Origin: Azospirillum formosense
Lineage (GTDB): Bacteria > Pseudomonadota > Alphaproteobacteria > Azospirillales > Azospirillaceae
Length of the DNA: 64,000 nucleotides
Assembly: GCF_040500525.1 (NCBI RefSeq)
Contig: NZ_CP159402.1
Span: 1,797,501 to 1,861,500, forward strand
Reading direction: 5' to 3'
Of the stretch, positions 7,467 through 16,543 are shown piece by piece (the first letter of the stretch is position 1; every line of letters starts with the position of its first letter). The notes under the pieces are model-generated. The model worked only from the letters and a program-made list of their open reading frames with translations. It searched no databases and was not told where the DNA came from. Position numbers and translations under genes: made by a program.

Positions 7467-9371
7467 TCATGCGTCGGCCACGATCCGGCCGGGCGGCAGG
7501 GCCACGGTCACGGTGGTTCCCTGTCCCGGGGCGCTGGCGATGCGCAGCGTGCCGCCGTGGGCCTCGACCAGCCGCTTCGAGATGGACAGGCCGAGCCCCA
7601 TCCCCTCGTAGCGCCGCGCCATCGACTGGTCGACCTGGACGAAGGGGGTCATCGCCTTCGGAAGATCGTCCGCCGCAATGCCGATCCCGGTGTCCGTCAC
7701 CGACAGTTCCAGCCCGCCATCGCCTCCGCGATACGCACGGATGAGGGCGGGCTCTCCGGGATTGGAGAACTTGACCGCGTTCGACAGCAGGTTCACCAGC
7801 ACCTGACGGAGGCGCAGCGCGTCGCCGGTCAGCATCGGCAAGCCGTCCTCCAGATCGATGTGGATCGGCACGCCGCGCTTGCCCGACTGGATGGCGACGA
7901 GATTCAGCGCCTCCCCCACCAGGGCGGACGGATCGACGGGGGTTTCGTTCAAGCGCAGCCCGCCGGCCTCGATGGTCGTGATGTCCAGGATGTCGTCGAT
8001 GATCGCCAGAAGATGCTCGCCCGACTGGCGGATCGAGCCGGCATAGTCGATGTAGCGGTCCACCTCCGCCGCGCCGAGCAGCCGCATCTCGATCACCTGG
8101 GCGAAGCCGATGACCGCGTTCAGCGGGGTCCGCAACTCGTGGCTCATGACCTGGAGGAAGGTCGACTTGGCGCGGTCCGCCGATTCGGCGGCTTCCTTCG
8201 CGGCGATCAGGTCGCTTTCGCTCCGCTTGCGCGCGGTGATGTCGCGGATGATGCCGGTGAAGACCCGGCGCCCCCCCGTCTCCACCGCGCTCACCGACAG
8301 CTCGATGGGAAAGCGGTCGCCGCCGCGCCGCACCGCGACGGCCTCCTGCACGGCCCCGGCGCCGTGGGCCTCGCCGCCCGGCTGGTAGACGGCCAGCCCG
8401 CCCCCCTGGAGCAGCGCGCCGATGCCCGGAATCAGCCGGTCGACGCGATTCCACAGCATGTCGGCGGCCGGAATGCCGAACATCGCCTCCGCCGCCGGAT
8501 TGAAACTGTGGACGATGCCCTCCCCGTCCATGGTGACGATGGCGTCGGCCGCGGCGTCCACGATGGCGTTGGTGCGGGCTTCCGCCATCAGCAGCGCATC
8601 GACCGTCCGCACATATTCGGTCATGTCGGTCAGCGTGCCGACCCAGCCCCGCGCCCGCCCGTCGGCGTCGGCCAGCGGCGAGCCCTGGCACAGGGCGAAG
8701 GTGACCGTGCCGTCGGCCCCACGGAAGCGGACGTTCAGGAGAATGGGTTGGCCCGAGGCCACGGCCTCCGCCCAGTCCGCCTCCAGCCGCGGGCGGTCAT
8801 CCGGGTGCAGCGCCGCGCGCCAGGCATGGCCATGCAGGGCATCCGGCGGCAGCCCGACGATGGCGGCGAAGCGCGGGTTGGCGGACACGATGCCGCCGTC
8901 GCGATCCGTCTCGAACAGGCCGACCGGGGCGGAGCGGGCCAGCGTCTGGTACCGTGCTTCGCTCGCCCGCAGGCGCTGCTCGCCCTCCACCCGGTCGGTC
9001 ACGTCGCGGGCGTGGATGAGGGTTTCCCGGACGCCGGCATCGTCCAGCCGACTCAAGGCCGTCATCCTCAAGGCCGTCATCTCGGTGTGCCGCCATCCGC
9101 CCGCCGCGTGGCGCAGCCGGCAGGCGAACGGGCCGATAACGTCTCCGGACGGTTCGTCGTCCCGGCGGGCGAGGCAGCGGACGACCTTCTCCCGGTCGTC
9201 CGGGTGAACGCAGTCCAGCATGGCGGTCCCCAGCAGCGCCTCCGGCGGAGTGCCGAGCGCGCGGAGCGACCCGGCTCCCACTTCGGCGAACCGCCCGTCC
9301 GGCGCCACCAGCGCGACGACATCGCCGGCAACCGCCATCAAGGCATGAACAGACCGCTCAAGACTCCGCAC
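7467..9371 (-). CDS. Cytoplasmic multi-PAS sensor histidine kinase
   Basis: The 634-residue protein has no obvious membrane helix. Three PAS-like units occupy about residues 8-125, 135-255 and 262-385, each ending in a PAC-like DVTD, DMTE or DITA motif. The dimerisation domain carries the phospho-accepting His411 in SHELRTPLN, and the ATPase domain has LLSNAVKFSN (N box), DTGIGIAADDLP (G1) and GMGLGLSISKRLVEAHGG (G2). It should sense a cytosolic signal and phosphorylate a partner regulator. No response-regulator gene is adjacent, so it is an orphan kinase. It ends close to the hsp20 terminator and is read toward it. Confidence 0.92.
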   Translation of the reverse strand: MRSLERSVHALMAVAGDVVALVAPDGRFAEVGAGSLRALGTPPEALLGTAMLDCVHPDDREKVVRCLARRDDEPSGDVIGPFACRLRHAAGGWRHTEMTALRMTALSRLDDAGVRETLIHARDVTDRVEGEQRLRASEARYQTLARSAPVGLFETDRDGGIVSANPRFAAIVGLPPDALHGHAWRAALHPDDRPRLEADWAEAVASGQPILLNVRFRGADGTVTFALCQGSPLADADGRARGWVGTLTDMTEYVRTVDALLMAEARTNAIVDAAADAIVTMDGEGIVHSFNPAAEAMFGIPAADMLWNRVDRLIPGIGALLQGGGLAVYQPGGEAHGAGAVQEAVAVRRGGDRFPIELSVSAVETGGRRVFTGIIRDITARKRSESDLIAAKEAAESADRAKSTFLQVMSHELRTPLNAVIGFAQVIEMRLLGAAEVDRYIDYAGSIRQSGEHLLAIIDDILDITTIEAGGLRLNETPVDPSALVGEALNLVAIQSGKRGVPIHIDLEDGLPMLTGDALRLRQVLVNLLSNAVKFSNPGEPALIRAYRGGDGGLELSVTDTGIGIAADDLPKAMTPFVQVDQSMARRYEGMGLGLSISKRLVEAHGGTLRIASAPGQGTTVTVALPPGRIVADA

Positions 9372-9469
9372 AGCTCACCATTCCGCATCACCGCTTCCAT
9401 GCAGAACAGTAAGACGTGAATCTGTTAACGATTCATGATGAGACTGTAATCAACGAAGAAACAGCGGGC

Positions 9470-10267
9470 CTAGCGCGCAGAAAACCGGGCCGCCAGTGCA
9501 TCTGTGGTTGCGTTTGGAGCTTCCGTCATAACCATATGGCCTATGCCGGACAGCAGAACGACTTCGGAACCACTGACCTTGGCGGCAAGCGCCTTGCCGG
9601 ATTTTGCCGGAGTCATGCGGTCGACGCCGCCCAGCAGGAACAGCGCCGGGCAGGACACCGCCGCAGCCGCCTCGCCGCCGCGGACATAGGCGTTGCAGGC
9701 GCCGAGATCGACTCCCAGGACGCCGGGCCGCGCCCGCTGCATCAACCGCCGCCCGCCGGGCACCAGCGACAATCCGGGCGCCGCGGCACCGCCGACGTGG
9801 CCGCAAGGCCCGTGCCCCCAGCCGACCACCAGTTCGATGGCGGACGGATCGTTCAGCGCCGCGGCGGCCAGCAGGTCGGGATGGACCGGCATCGTCTCCG
9901 CCACCCCCAGCAGGGCCAGCGATTCGACGCGGCCGCCATGCCGCGCCGCGGTTTCCAGAGCCACCAGGGCGCCCATGGAATGGCCGGCGAGCGCTGCCTT
10001 GGCCACCCCCGCCGCGTCCAGCAGCGCCACGATCCAGTCGGCCAGATCCTCGATGGCGGCGAGCGGCGCCCCGGCGGACCGGCCATGGCCGGGCAGATCG
10101 ACCGCCAGGACGGAGCGCCCGTGATGGGCGAGGTAGCGGCTTTGCAGGCTCCACACCGTGTGGTCCATGCCGGCGCCGTGGATCAGCACGATCGCTGGCA
10201 ACGCCGGGTCGAAGGGCCGCCCGCCGGTGTGGGCGTAGACGGTTTGGCCGTTGACGGTCAGGTCCAT
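9470..10267 (-). CDS. Alpha/beta-fold hydrolase
   Basis: The 265-residue protein shows the oxyanion-hole region LIHGAGMDHTVW, the nucleophile elbow GHSMGA (Ser in the centre), an acidic residue in LLGGVDRMTP and the catalytic His in SGIGHMVMTEAP, all in the order expected of a serine hydrolase. No signal peptide is seen, so it is likely cytosolic. Substrate prediction is not possible. It lies 10 bases downstream of metY on the same strand and is probably cotranscribed with it; a role in methionine metabolism would be guesswork. Confidence 0.87.
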   Translation of the reverse strand: MDLTVNGQTVYAHTGGRPFDPALPAIVLIHGAGMDHTVWSLQSRYLAHHGRSVLAVDLPGHGRSAGAPLAAIEDLADWIVALLDAAGVAKAALAGHSMGALVALETAARHGGRVESLALLGVAETMPVHPDLLAAAALNDPSAIELVVGWGHGPCGHVGGAAAPGLSLVPGGRRLMQRARPGVLGVDLGACNAYVRGGEAAAAVSCPALFLLGGVDRMTPAKSGKALAAKVSGSEVVLLSGIGHMVMTEAPNATTDALAARFSAR

Positions 10268-10277
10268 GGCTGGCTCC

Positions 10278-11588
10278 TCACACCTTGGTGGCGGCGCGCA
10301 GCGCCTGGCGCAGATCGTCGATCAGGTCGTCGCAATCCTCCAGCCCGATGGACAGGCGGATCATGTCCTCCCCCACCCCGGCGGCGGCGAGCGCCTCGGC
10401 GTCGAGCTGGGCGTGGGTGGTGCTGGCCGGGTGGATGACCAGCGACTTGGCGTCGCCGACGTTGGCGAGGTGGGAGAACAGCGCCAGCTTCTCGATGAAG
10501 CGCCGCCCGGCCGCGCGCCCGCCCTTGATCCCGAAGGAGATGATCGAGCCGGCACCGTGCGGCAGGAGCTGGGCGCGCAGCCGGTGGTCGGGATGGTCGG
10601 GCAGCTCCGGATGGGTGACCCAGGCGACGCTGCCGTTCTCCGCATAGGCCTCCGATTCGAGGAAGCCCAGCACCTTGCGGGTGTTGTGAATGTGGCCCTT
10701 CATGCGCAGCGGCAGGGTCTCCACGCCCTGGAGGATCTGGAAGGCGTTCATCGGGCTCATGCAGGCGCCGAAGTCGCGCAGGCCCTCGGCCCGCGCGCGC
10801 ATGACGAAGGCCGCCGGCCCGTACTCTTCCGCGAAGTCGATGCCGTGGTAGCCGGCGTAGGGCTCGGTCAGCGTGGGGAACTTGCCGGACGCTTCCCAAT
10901 CGAAGGTGCCGCCGTCGATCACCACCCCGCCGATGGCGACGCCGTGGCCGGCCAGCCACTTGGTGCAGGAGTGCATGACCAGATCGGCGCCGAAACTCAG
11001 CGGCTTGCACAGATAGGGCGTGACGAAGGTCGCATCGACCATCAGCGGCAGGCCGGCCTCATGCGCGATGGCCGACAGGCGGGGGATGTCGAGCACCTCC
11101 AGCCCCGGATTGCCCAGCACCTCGCCGAACAGCAGCCGCGTCTCCGGCCGGATGGCCGCACGGAAGCCCTCGAGGTCGCGCGGATTCACGAAGGTCGTGG
11201 TGATGCCGAATCGCGGCAGCGTGTAGGCCAGCAGGTTGCGGCTGCCGCCGTAGATCGAGGAGGAGGCGACGATGTGCCCGCCGGCGTCCATCAGCGTCAT
11301 GATGGCGAGCGTCAGGGCCGCCTGGCCGCTGGCCGTGCAGACCGCGCCGACACCGCCGTCCAGGGCCGCCAGCCGCTCCTCCAGCACCGCCACCGTGGGG
11401 TTGGAGATGCGGGAATAGATGTGCCCCGGCCGTTCCAGGTTGAACAGCGAGGCGGCGTGGTCGGTGTCGTCGAAGACGTAGGACGTGGACTGGTAGATCG
11501 GCACCGCCCGCGCCCCGGTCGCCGGGTCGGGCCGCTGGCCGGCGTGCAGGCTCAGCGTGTCGAACTTCAGGAACTTGGCGTCGGCCAT
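10278..11588 (-). CDS. metY: O-acetylhomoserine sulfhydrylase (aminocarboxypropyltransferase)
   Basis: The 436-residue PLP enzyme belongs to the Cys/Met-metabolism family: N-terminal FDTLSLHAGQRPDPATGARA, the YSRISNPTV segment, and the PLP lysine in SCTKWLAGHG. Length and the LHAG start match MetY better than the shorter MetZ or MetB. It makes homocysteine from O-acetylhomoserine and sulfide in the cytoplasm. The start at 11588 has AGGGGG six bases upstream; ATG at 11594 would leave no room for it. A long leader separates it from the next gene upstream, and the alpha/beta hydrolase follows. Confidence 0.9.
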   Translation of the reverse strand: MADAKFLKFDTLSLHAGQRPDPATGARAVPIYQSTSYVFDDTDHAASLFNLERPGHIYSRISNPTVAVLEERLAALDGGVGAVCTASGQAALTLAIMTLMDAGGHIVASSSIYGGSRNLLAYTLPRFGITTTFVNPRDLEGFRAAIRPETRLLFGEVLGNPGLEVLDIPRLSAIAHEAGLPLMVDATFVTPYLCKPLSFGADLVMHSCTKWLAGHGVAIGGVVIDGGTFDWEASGKFPTLTEPYAGYHGIDFAEEYGPAAFVMRARAEGLRDFGACMSPMNAFQILQGVETLPLRMKGHIHNTRKVLGFLESEAYAENGSVAWVTHPELPDHPDHRLRAQLLPHGAGSIISFGIKGGRAAGRRFIEKLALFSHLANVGDAKSLVIHPASTTHAQLDAEALAAAGVGEDMIRLSIGLEDCDDLIDDLRQALRAATKV

Positions 11589-11594
11589 TCCCAT

Positions 11595-11775
11595 CCCCCT
11601 GAAAAGGTAAGGGCCGCCCGTGGTGCGAGCGGCCCTCTGCTGCTTCGTTATTTTTTGCCTGCCCTGCTCAACTCGGTGAGCTGATTTGCGGCGAGGGTAT
11701 GGCTGGATGACGCAAAGGTCAAGTAGTGGCTTTCCGAAAGTTGCGATGGTTTTCGAAGCAACTCTTCGAGGCAAA
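11595..11775 (-). other. Structured 5' leader of metY
   Basis: About 180 bases lie between the preceding gene and metY. An 8-bp hairpin, AGGGCCGC (11610-11617) with GCGGCCCT (11629-11636), stands just before the ribosome site. A second stem, GCTCA/TGAGC at 11666-11681, and a run complementary to TTTTTT (11650-11655) follow upstream. I compared it with the SAM-II motif common before alphaproteobacterial met genes and saw no match, so the leader is described but not assigned. Confidence 0.35.
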
Positions 11776-12906
11776 TCACTCCACCCCGACCATCGTCTCG
11801 TCGGCCAGCCAATCGACCACCTGGGCCAGGGCTTCCCATCCGGTAGCGCCCTGTTCCAGCGCTTCGCGATAGATGGCCACCTGCCGGTGGGCGCTGGTGC
11901 CGCGGCGGATGATGTCGCGGGCGTTGGCCACCTCCGCCACGCAGTCGAATCGCTCCGCGTCCTCGCGGGTCAGCTCGATCAGCTCCTCCATCAGGTCGGC
12001 GTAGGGAACGATGGTGCCGCGCCCGAAATCGACCAGCCCCTCGTCGAGCCCATAGCGCTGGGCGCGCCAGCGGTTCTCGCCGATCAGCAGGTTCTTGTAG
12101 GGCCGCCACGTCACGTTCCGCAGACGCAGCCGCCACAGCATGCGCAGCAGGCAACGGAACAGCGCCGCCACCGTCACCGCGTCGTCCAGCCGGGTGCAGA
12201 CGTCGGTGATCCGCATCTCCAGCGTCGGGAAACGCTGGGACGGGCGGATGTCCCACCACAGCTTGCTCGCGTCCTCGATGATGCCGGCGTTGACCAGGAC
12301 ATTCACCTGCTGCTGGTACTCGCCGAAGCTCTGGAAGCTGTCGGGCATGCCGGTGCGCGGCAGCTCGTTCCACACCGCCAGCCGGTAGGATCGGCGCTGC
12401 ATGTCCTGCCCCCGCCAGAAGGGCGACGAGGTCGACAGCGCCAGCAGATGCGGCAGGAAATAGCGGACCTGGTTCATCAGGTCGATGCGCAGGTCGTCGT
12501 CCTCGATCCCGACATGGACGTGCATGCCGCAGATCATCAGGCGCCGCGCCGGAGCGCCAAGGTCGCGGGCCAGCATGTTGTAGCGGTCGCGGTTGGTGTG
12601 CTTCTGCGGTTCCCACGCGGCGAAGGGATGGGTGGAGGCCGCGATGGGCGCCAGATTGTGGGCGTGCGCCACCCCGGCCACCGTGGCGCGCAGCCGCGCC
12701 AGTTCCGCCCGCGCCTCCGCCAGGGTGGAGCAGACCGGCGTGCCGACCTCGATCTGGCAGCGCAGGAATTCCGGATGGATCTGGCCCGGCGCCTGCTCCT
12801 GGCAGGCCGCCAGCATTTCGTCCGGCGGGTTGCGCGCGATGTCCCGCGAGTTGCGGTCGACCAGCAGATACTCTTCCTCAAGCCCCAGCGTGAAGGCCGG
12901 CTCCAT
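11776..12906 (-). CDS. Carboxylate-amine ligase, glutamate-cysteine ligase family 2 (YbdK-like)
   Basis: The 376-residue protein has the GCS2 landmarks: FTLGLEEEYLLVD at the N terminus with the metal-binding acidic cluster, HPEFLRCQIEVGTPV, GMHVHVGIEDDD, and TLEMRITDVCTRLDDAVT with basic and acidic residues of the nucleotide site. YbdK has weak gamma-glutamylcysteine ligase activity in vitro, but most relatives join unknown amino acids. It starts 6 bases after the stop of the N-formylglutamate amidohydrolase gene, so the two are one operon and probably one pathway. Confidence 0.88.
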   Translation of the reverse strand: MEPAFTLGLEEEYLLVDRNSRDIARNPPDEMLAACQEQAPGQIHPEFLRCQIEVGTPVCSTLAEARAELARLRATVAGVAHAHNLAPIAASTHPFAAWEPQKHTNRDRYNMLARDLGAPARRLMICGMHVHVGIEDDDLRIDLMNQVRYFLPHLLALSTSSPFWRGQDMQRRSYRLAVWNELPRTGMPDSFQSFGEYQQQVNVLVNAGIIEDASKLWWDIRPSQRFPTLEMRITDVCTRLDDAVTVAALFRCLLRMLWRLRLRNVTWRPYKNLLIGENRWRAQRYGLDEGLVDFGRGTIVPYADLMEELIELTREDAERFDCVAEVANARDIIRRGTSAHRQVAIYREALEQGATGWEALAQVVDWLADETMVGVE

Positions 12907-12912
12907 GAACGC

Positions 12913-13785
12913 TCACTCCCGCGGGAACAGTTTGATCTGGTAGAGATCGGGGTCGGCCAGGATCGGCTCCAGCGCGTCGGCCAGCACCGTCGCCCACAGC
13001 CCGGCCCCCTCCGGCGTGGCGATCAGGTCCTGGCGCACCTCGACCAGGACGTTGGGCAGCCCGGCGGGGGTGGCGTGGCTTTCCACCGTGCCGCCCAGGG
13101 TCGTCCGGCCCGAATAGGGCTCGTTGTCGCCGACGCACCAGCGCCCGTCGGCGCGCAGCCGCGCGATCATCGGGATCGGGATGCGCGGGTCGTGGTCCCA
13201 CAGGATGCCGACGTGCCAGGGCCGGGCGACCCCGCGCATGGCCGGCGTGAAGCTGTGGATCGACAGCAGCACCGGCACCTGCCCGCGCTCCCGCCGCCGC
13301 GCCACCTCGGCGGCGACCGCCTCGTGATAGGGCCGGAAGATGGCGTCGATCCGCCGCTCCTCCTCGGACCGGTCCAGGGCCCGGTTGCCGGGGATCACCA
13401 CGTCGTCGCTGACCACCGGGATCGCCGTCGGGTCATCCAGCGCGCGGTTGGGATCGATCACCAGCCGGGAATAGCCGGACAGCACCGCCGTGGCGCCGAA
13501 ACGGTCCGACAACCGGCGCGTCACCTCCGCCGCGCCGATGTCGTAGGCGATGTGCCGGCACAGGTTGGTCTCGTCCAGCCCCAGGGTCCCCAGCGCTTTC
13601 GGAATGGCGCGCGAGGCATGGTCGCACAGCAGCAGAACGGGACTCTCCGACTCCGGACGCAGAACGGTGACCGGCGGCGGATCGTCGGGGCCCAGCAGCG
13701 GCACCGGCGGCGCGGCGCGGGGCGGCGACGGCAGGGGCACCGGTCGGGGATGCTCGGCGGGCTTGCAGGGGGATCGCTGCGTCAT
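12913..13785 (-). CDS. N-formylglutamate amidohydrolase family protein
   Basis: The 290-residue product carries the family motifs: LLLCDHASRAIPKALGTLG, HIAYDIGAAEVTRRLSDRF, SGYSRLVIDPNR, LLSIHSFTP and NVLVEVRQDLI, with metal-binding Asp, His and Glu residues in order. Classical members release formate from N-formylglutamate in histidine breakdown, but no hut genes are nearby. A 45-residue Pro-rich N-terminal extension precedes the catalytic core; the true start could be further in. The neighbouring carboxylate-amine ligase suggests cleavage or trimming of an amide made in the same pathway. Confidence 0.85.
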   Translation of the reverse strand: MTQRSPCKPAEHPRPVPLPSPPRAAPPVPLLGPDDPPPVTVLRPESESPVLLLCDHASRAIPKALGTLGLDETNLCRHIAYDIGAAEVTRRLSDRFGATAVLSGYSRLVIDPNRALDDPTAIPVVSDDVVIPGNRALDRSEEERRIDAIFRPYHEAVAAEVARRRERGQVPVLLSIHSFTPAMRGVARPWHVGILWDHDPRIPIPMIARLRADGRWCVGDNEPYSGRTTLGGTVESHATPAGLPNVLVEVRQDLIATPEGAGLWATVLADALEPILADPDLYQIKLFPRE

Positions 13786-13971
13786 GGTGGCACAGTATTG
13801 CAGGGTCTCGGTCGCAGCGGAAGTTCCCGCCGGAAGGTTCCCATGGCAACGGTCGGGACGCGTGGATGATCCCGGCGCCGCGGCAATGTCCCACAATCCG
13901 GGTCTTCCGCAGACGTGCCATGCGGCGGGGGGACATGGCGCCCGCAGGTTGCGTCCGTTATAACGGGCGCC

Positions 13972-14886
13972 ATGCCGGACGCCAGCACCCTCGCCCCCGT
14001 CGCGCGCGTCGACTCCGCGCAGCGGATCGCGCTGATAGCCCTTCTCATCGGAGCGTTGGGCATCGCCTTCGCCCCGATCTTCGTGCGCCTGTCCGAGCTG
14101 GGACCGAGCGCCACCGCCTTCTGGCGGCTGGCCTTCGCCATCCCCGCCCTGTGGGTCTGGATGGCCATGGAGCCGAAGGGCGGCGCCCGCTCGCGCAAGC
14201 CATCGTCGATGCGCGACTACGCGCGGCTGACCGCCGCCGGCCTGTTCTTCGCGGGCGACCTCGCCATCTGGCACTGGTCGATCCGCTACACCTCCGTCGC
14301 CAACTCCACGCTGCTCGCCAACTTCGCGCCGATCTTCGTGACGCTGGTGTCCTGGCTCGTGTTCAAGGAGCGGTTCAGCCGGACCTTCCTCACCGGGCTC
14401 GCCCTGTCCCTGTGCGGTGCCATCATCCTGATGGGGCAAAGCCTGCAGCTCAGCCCCGACCATCTGTTCGGCGACGCGCTGGGGCTGCTGACCGCCGTCT
14501 TCTACAGCGGCTACTTCCTGATGGTCGGCCGTCTGCGGTCGGAATTCTCCACCGCGACCATCATGACCTGGAGCGGCATCGTCACCGGCCTCGCCTTGCT
14601 GCCCATCGCCTTGCTGTCGGGGGAAAGCCTGATCGCCGGAACGCTCGGCGGTTGGGGCGTGCTGCTCGGGCTCGCCCTGGTCAGCCATGCCGGCGGCCAG
14701 AGCCTGATCGCCTACGCGCTGGCCCACCTGCCTGCCGCCTTCTCCTCCGTCAGCCTGCTGCTCCAGCCGGCGGCGGCGGCGGTGCTGGCCTGGGCGCTGC
14801 TCGCCGAGCCGCTCGGCGCGTTCCAGGCGGTCGGCGGCGCCGTCGTGCTGGCCGGCATCCTGGTGGCCCGCCGCGGGAGCCGATGA
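13972..14886 (+). CDS. DMT superfamily transporter, two EamA domains
   Basis: The 304-residue protein shows about ten hydrophobic helices in two inverted repeats: the first EamA unit starts at about residue 15 (IALIALLIGALGIAFAPIFV with RLSELGPSATAFWR) and the second at about residue 160 (LGLLTAVFYSGYFLMVGRL). The usual exit motif SLLLQPAAAAVLAWALLAEPL is near the C terminus. Such inner-membrane carriers export amino acids or other small metabolites; the substrate is unknown. It is read divergently from the amidohydrolase, with 186 bases between. The start at 13972 begins where homology to the family begins. Confidence 0.88.
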   Translation: MPDASTLAPVARVDSAQRIALIALLIGALGIAFAPIFVRLSELGPSATAFWRLAFAIPALWVWMAMEPKGGARSRKPSSMRDYARLTAAGLFFAGDLAIWHWSIRYTSVANSTLLANFAPIFVTLVSWLVFKERFSRTFLTGLALSLCGAIILMGQSLQLSPDHLFGDALGLLTAVFYSGYFLMVGRLRSEFSTATIMTWSGIVTGLALLPIALLSGESLIAGTLGGWGVLLGLALVSHAGGQSLIAYALAHLPAAFSSVSLLLQPAAAAVLAWALLAEPLGAFQAVGGAVVLAGILVARRGSR

Positions 14887-14978
14887 AGGGGCCGCCGCTG
14901 GCGCCGACCATACGCCGCCGTCCGGATGCGAGTTGACGTGATTTGCCCGACTCGGGTACGACCTATGACCGATTGCTG

Positions 14979-15755
14979 ATGAAAGGGCATGACACCGTGT
15001 CCGACACCGAAGAACCCCACCACGTACCGCCCTCCTCCCAGCGCATCTCCGAATGGGTGGCGGAGCGGATTCTCGAGCGGATCGCCCGCGGCGAACTGGT
15101 TCCGGGAGAGCGTCTGCCCGGCGAGCGCCAACTGGCCGAGCAGCTCCATGTCAGTCGGGTGTCGGTGCGCGCGGCCTTGCAGAAGCTGAAGACGCAGGGC
15201 TTCCTGACCGCCGTGCAGGGCGGCGGGACGAGGGTGGTGTCCTCCGCCGGCGCCATGGACGGCGCCCTGACCGAGATGGTCCGGGTGAAGCACGCCAACC
15301 TTTGCGACCTCGTGGAGATCAGGCAGGCCCTGGAAAGCTGGGCGGCGCGGCGCGCCACGGAGCGCGCGACGCAGGAGCAGATCGACCACATCGGGCGGGT
15401 CCTCGCCGCGATGGGCGAGACGGGCCGCGACGGCAAGCAGGCGGCCGACGACATGGACTTCCACCTCGCCGTCGCCCAGGCGGCGGGAAGCCCGGTCTAC
15501 CTGCATCTGCTGGCGACCATCCGCGACATCCTCGGCCAGATGATGGAGTACCATCACACCGAGCCCTTCGCGCTGGGCCGCGAGGCGCTGATGATCGACC
15601 ATCACCGCGCCATCTACGACGCCATCCGGCGCCGCGACGCCGACGCCGCGGCCGCCGCGGCGACCGATCACCTCGGCTGGGTGCTCGACCGTTACAACGA
15701 CCTGAGCCGGAAGGCGGAAGACCTTTCCCGCCCCGACACCGACGCCGCTCCATAA
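14979..15755 (+). CDS. FadR-subfamily GntR transcriptional regulator
   Basis: From ATG 14979 the protein has 258 residues: a winged helix at about residues 18-85 (ISEWVAERILERIARGELVP, GERLPGERQLAEQLHVSRVS, VRAALQKLKTQGFL) followed by an all-helical FCD effector domain. The FCD metal site is intact, with DMDFHLAVA and HHRAIYDAI carrying the Asp and His ligands. Relatives such as LldR and PdhR sense organic acids. GTG 14997 with AAAGGG nine bases before it is a plausible alternative start. Upstream, TTGACG near 14934 may be a promoter. No obvious target operon lies beside it. Confidence 0.88.
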   Translation: MKGHDTVSDTEEPHHVPPSSQRISEWVAERILERIARGELVPGERLPGERQLAEQLHVSRVSVRAALQKLKTQGFLTAVQGGGTRVVSSAGAMDGALTEMVRVKHANLCDLVEIRQALESWAARRATERATQEQIDHIGRVLAAMGETGRDGKQAADDMDFHLAVAQAAGSPVYLHLLATIRDILGQMMEYHHTEPFALGREALMIDHHRAIYDAIRRRDADAAAAAATDHLGWVLDRYNDLSRKAEDLSRPDTDAAP

Positions 15756-15831
15756 CCGCGGGCGGCGCCTTTTGGGGAGGACCGCCCTCCCCGCCTCGGC
15801 GTCACAGGCTGAAAAACGCGTCACGGCATGA

Positions 15832-15869
15832 AAAAAGCCGCGAGGATCCGAAGATCCTCGCGGCTTTTT
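15832..15869. terminator. Bidirectional terminator between the FadR-type gene and adk
   Basis: A perfect 12-bp stem (15837-15848 with 15853-15864) over CGAA is flanked by A5 on the left and T5 on the right, so it works for both converging genes. On the minus strand it ends the S10-spc-secY-adk transcript. Confidence 0.93.
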
Positions 15870-15895
15870 CTTTCAGCCGATCATGGCGATCCCAG

Positions 15896-16543
15896 TCAGG
15901 AGGCCAGGATGCCCTCGATCTGCTTCGTCACGTCGTCGATCTCGGCCATGCCGTCCACCGTCTTCAGAACGCCGCGGCTCTGGTAATACGGGAGGATCGG
16001 CGCGGTCTGCTCGTGATACTGGGCGAGGCGGGTCTTCACCGTGTCGGCGTTGTCGTCGGCCCGGCGCTTGAACTCCGTGCTGCCGCAGACGTCGCAGACG
16101 CCCTCGACCTTCGGCTTCTCGAAGACGTCGTGATAGCCCTTGCCGCACTTGGCGCAGGTGTAACGACCGGTGATGCGCTCGACCAGGATGTCGTCGACGA
16201 CTTTCATCTCGATGACATGATCGAGCTTCAGGCCCTTGTCCGACAACATGCTGTCCAGCGCTTCGGCCTGGGCGACCGTGCGCGGGAAACCGTCGAGGAT
16301 GAAGCCGTTGGCCACATCCGGCTTGGAAATGCGCTCAGCGATGATTTCGACCATCAGCGCGTCCGGCATCAATTTGCCGGCGGACATGATGTCCTTCGCC
16401 TGCTGCCCAAGCGGACCACCCTCGGCGACCATCGCGCGGAGCATATCGCCCGTGGAAAGCTGGACGAGTCCGCGCGTGTCTTCGAGACGCCGCGCCTGGG
16501 TCCCCTTCCCGGCGCCCGGCGGTCCGAGCAGAATGAGATTCAT
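15896..16543 (-). CDS. adk: Adenylate kinase
   Basis: The 215-residue enzyme has the P-loop GPPGAGKGT near residue 7, the NMP-binding DGFPRTVAQAEAL and a long LID domain with four cysteines in the pattern YTCAKCGKG and VCDVCGS, the structural zinc form. It interconverts ATP plus AMP with two ADP in the cytoplasm. Its ATG overlaps the secY stop by one base (TAATG), so translation is coupled. It is the last gene of the spc-type operon here. Confidence 0.98.
   Translation of the reverse strand: MNLILLGPPGAGKGTQARRLEDTRGLVQLSTGDMLRAMVAEGGPLGQQAKDIMSAGKLMPDALMVEIIAERISKPDVANGFILDGFPRTVAQAEALDSMLSDKGLKLDHVIEMKVVDDILVERITGRYTCAKCGKGYHDVFEKPKVEGVCDVCGSTEFKRRADDNADTVKTRLAQYHEQTAPILPYYQSRGVLKTVDGMAEIDDVTKQIEGILAS

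Noticed and set aside
11595..11775. A SAM-II or other methionine riboswitch before metY
   Set aside because: I looked for the SAM-II pseudoknot pattern on the minus strand and could not place its conserved segments. Only unrelated hairpins are seen.
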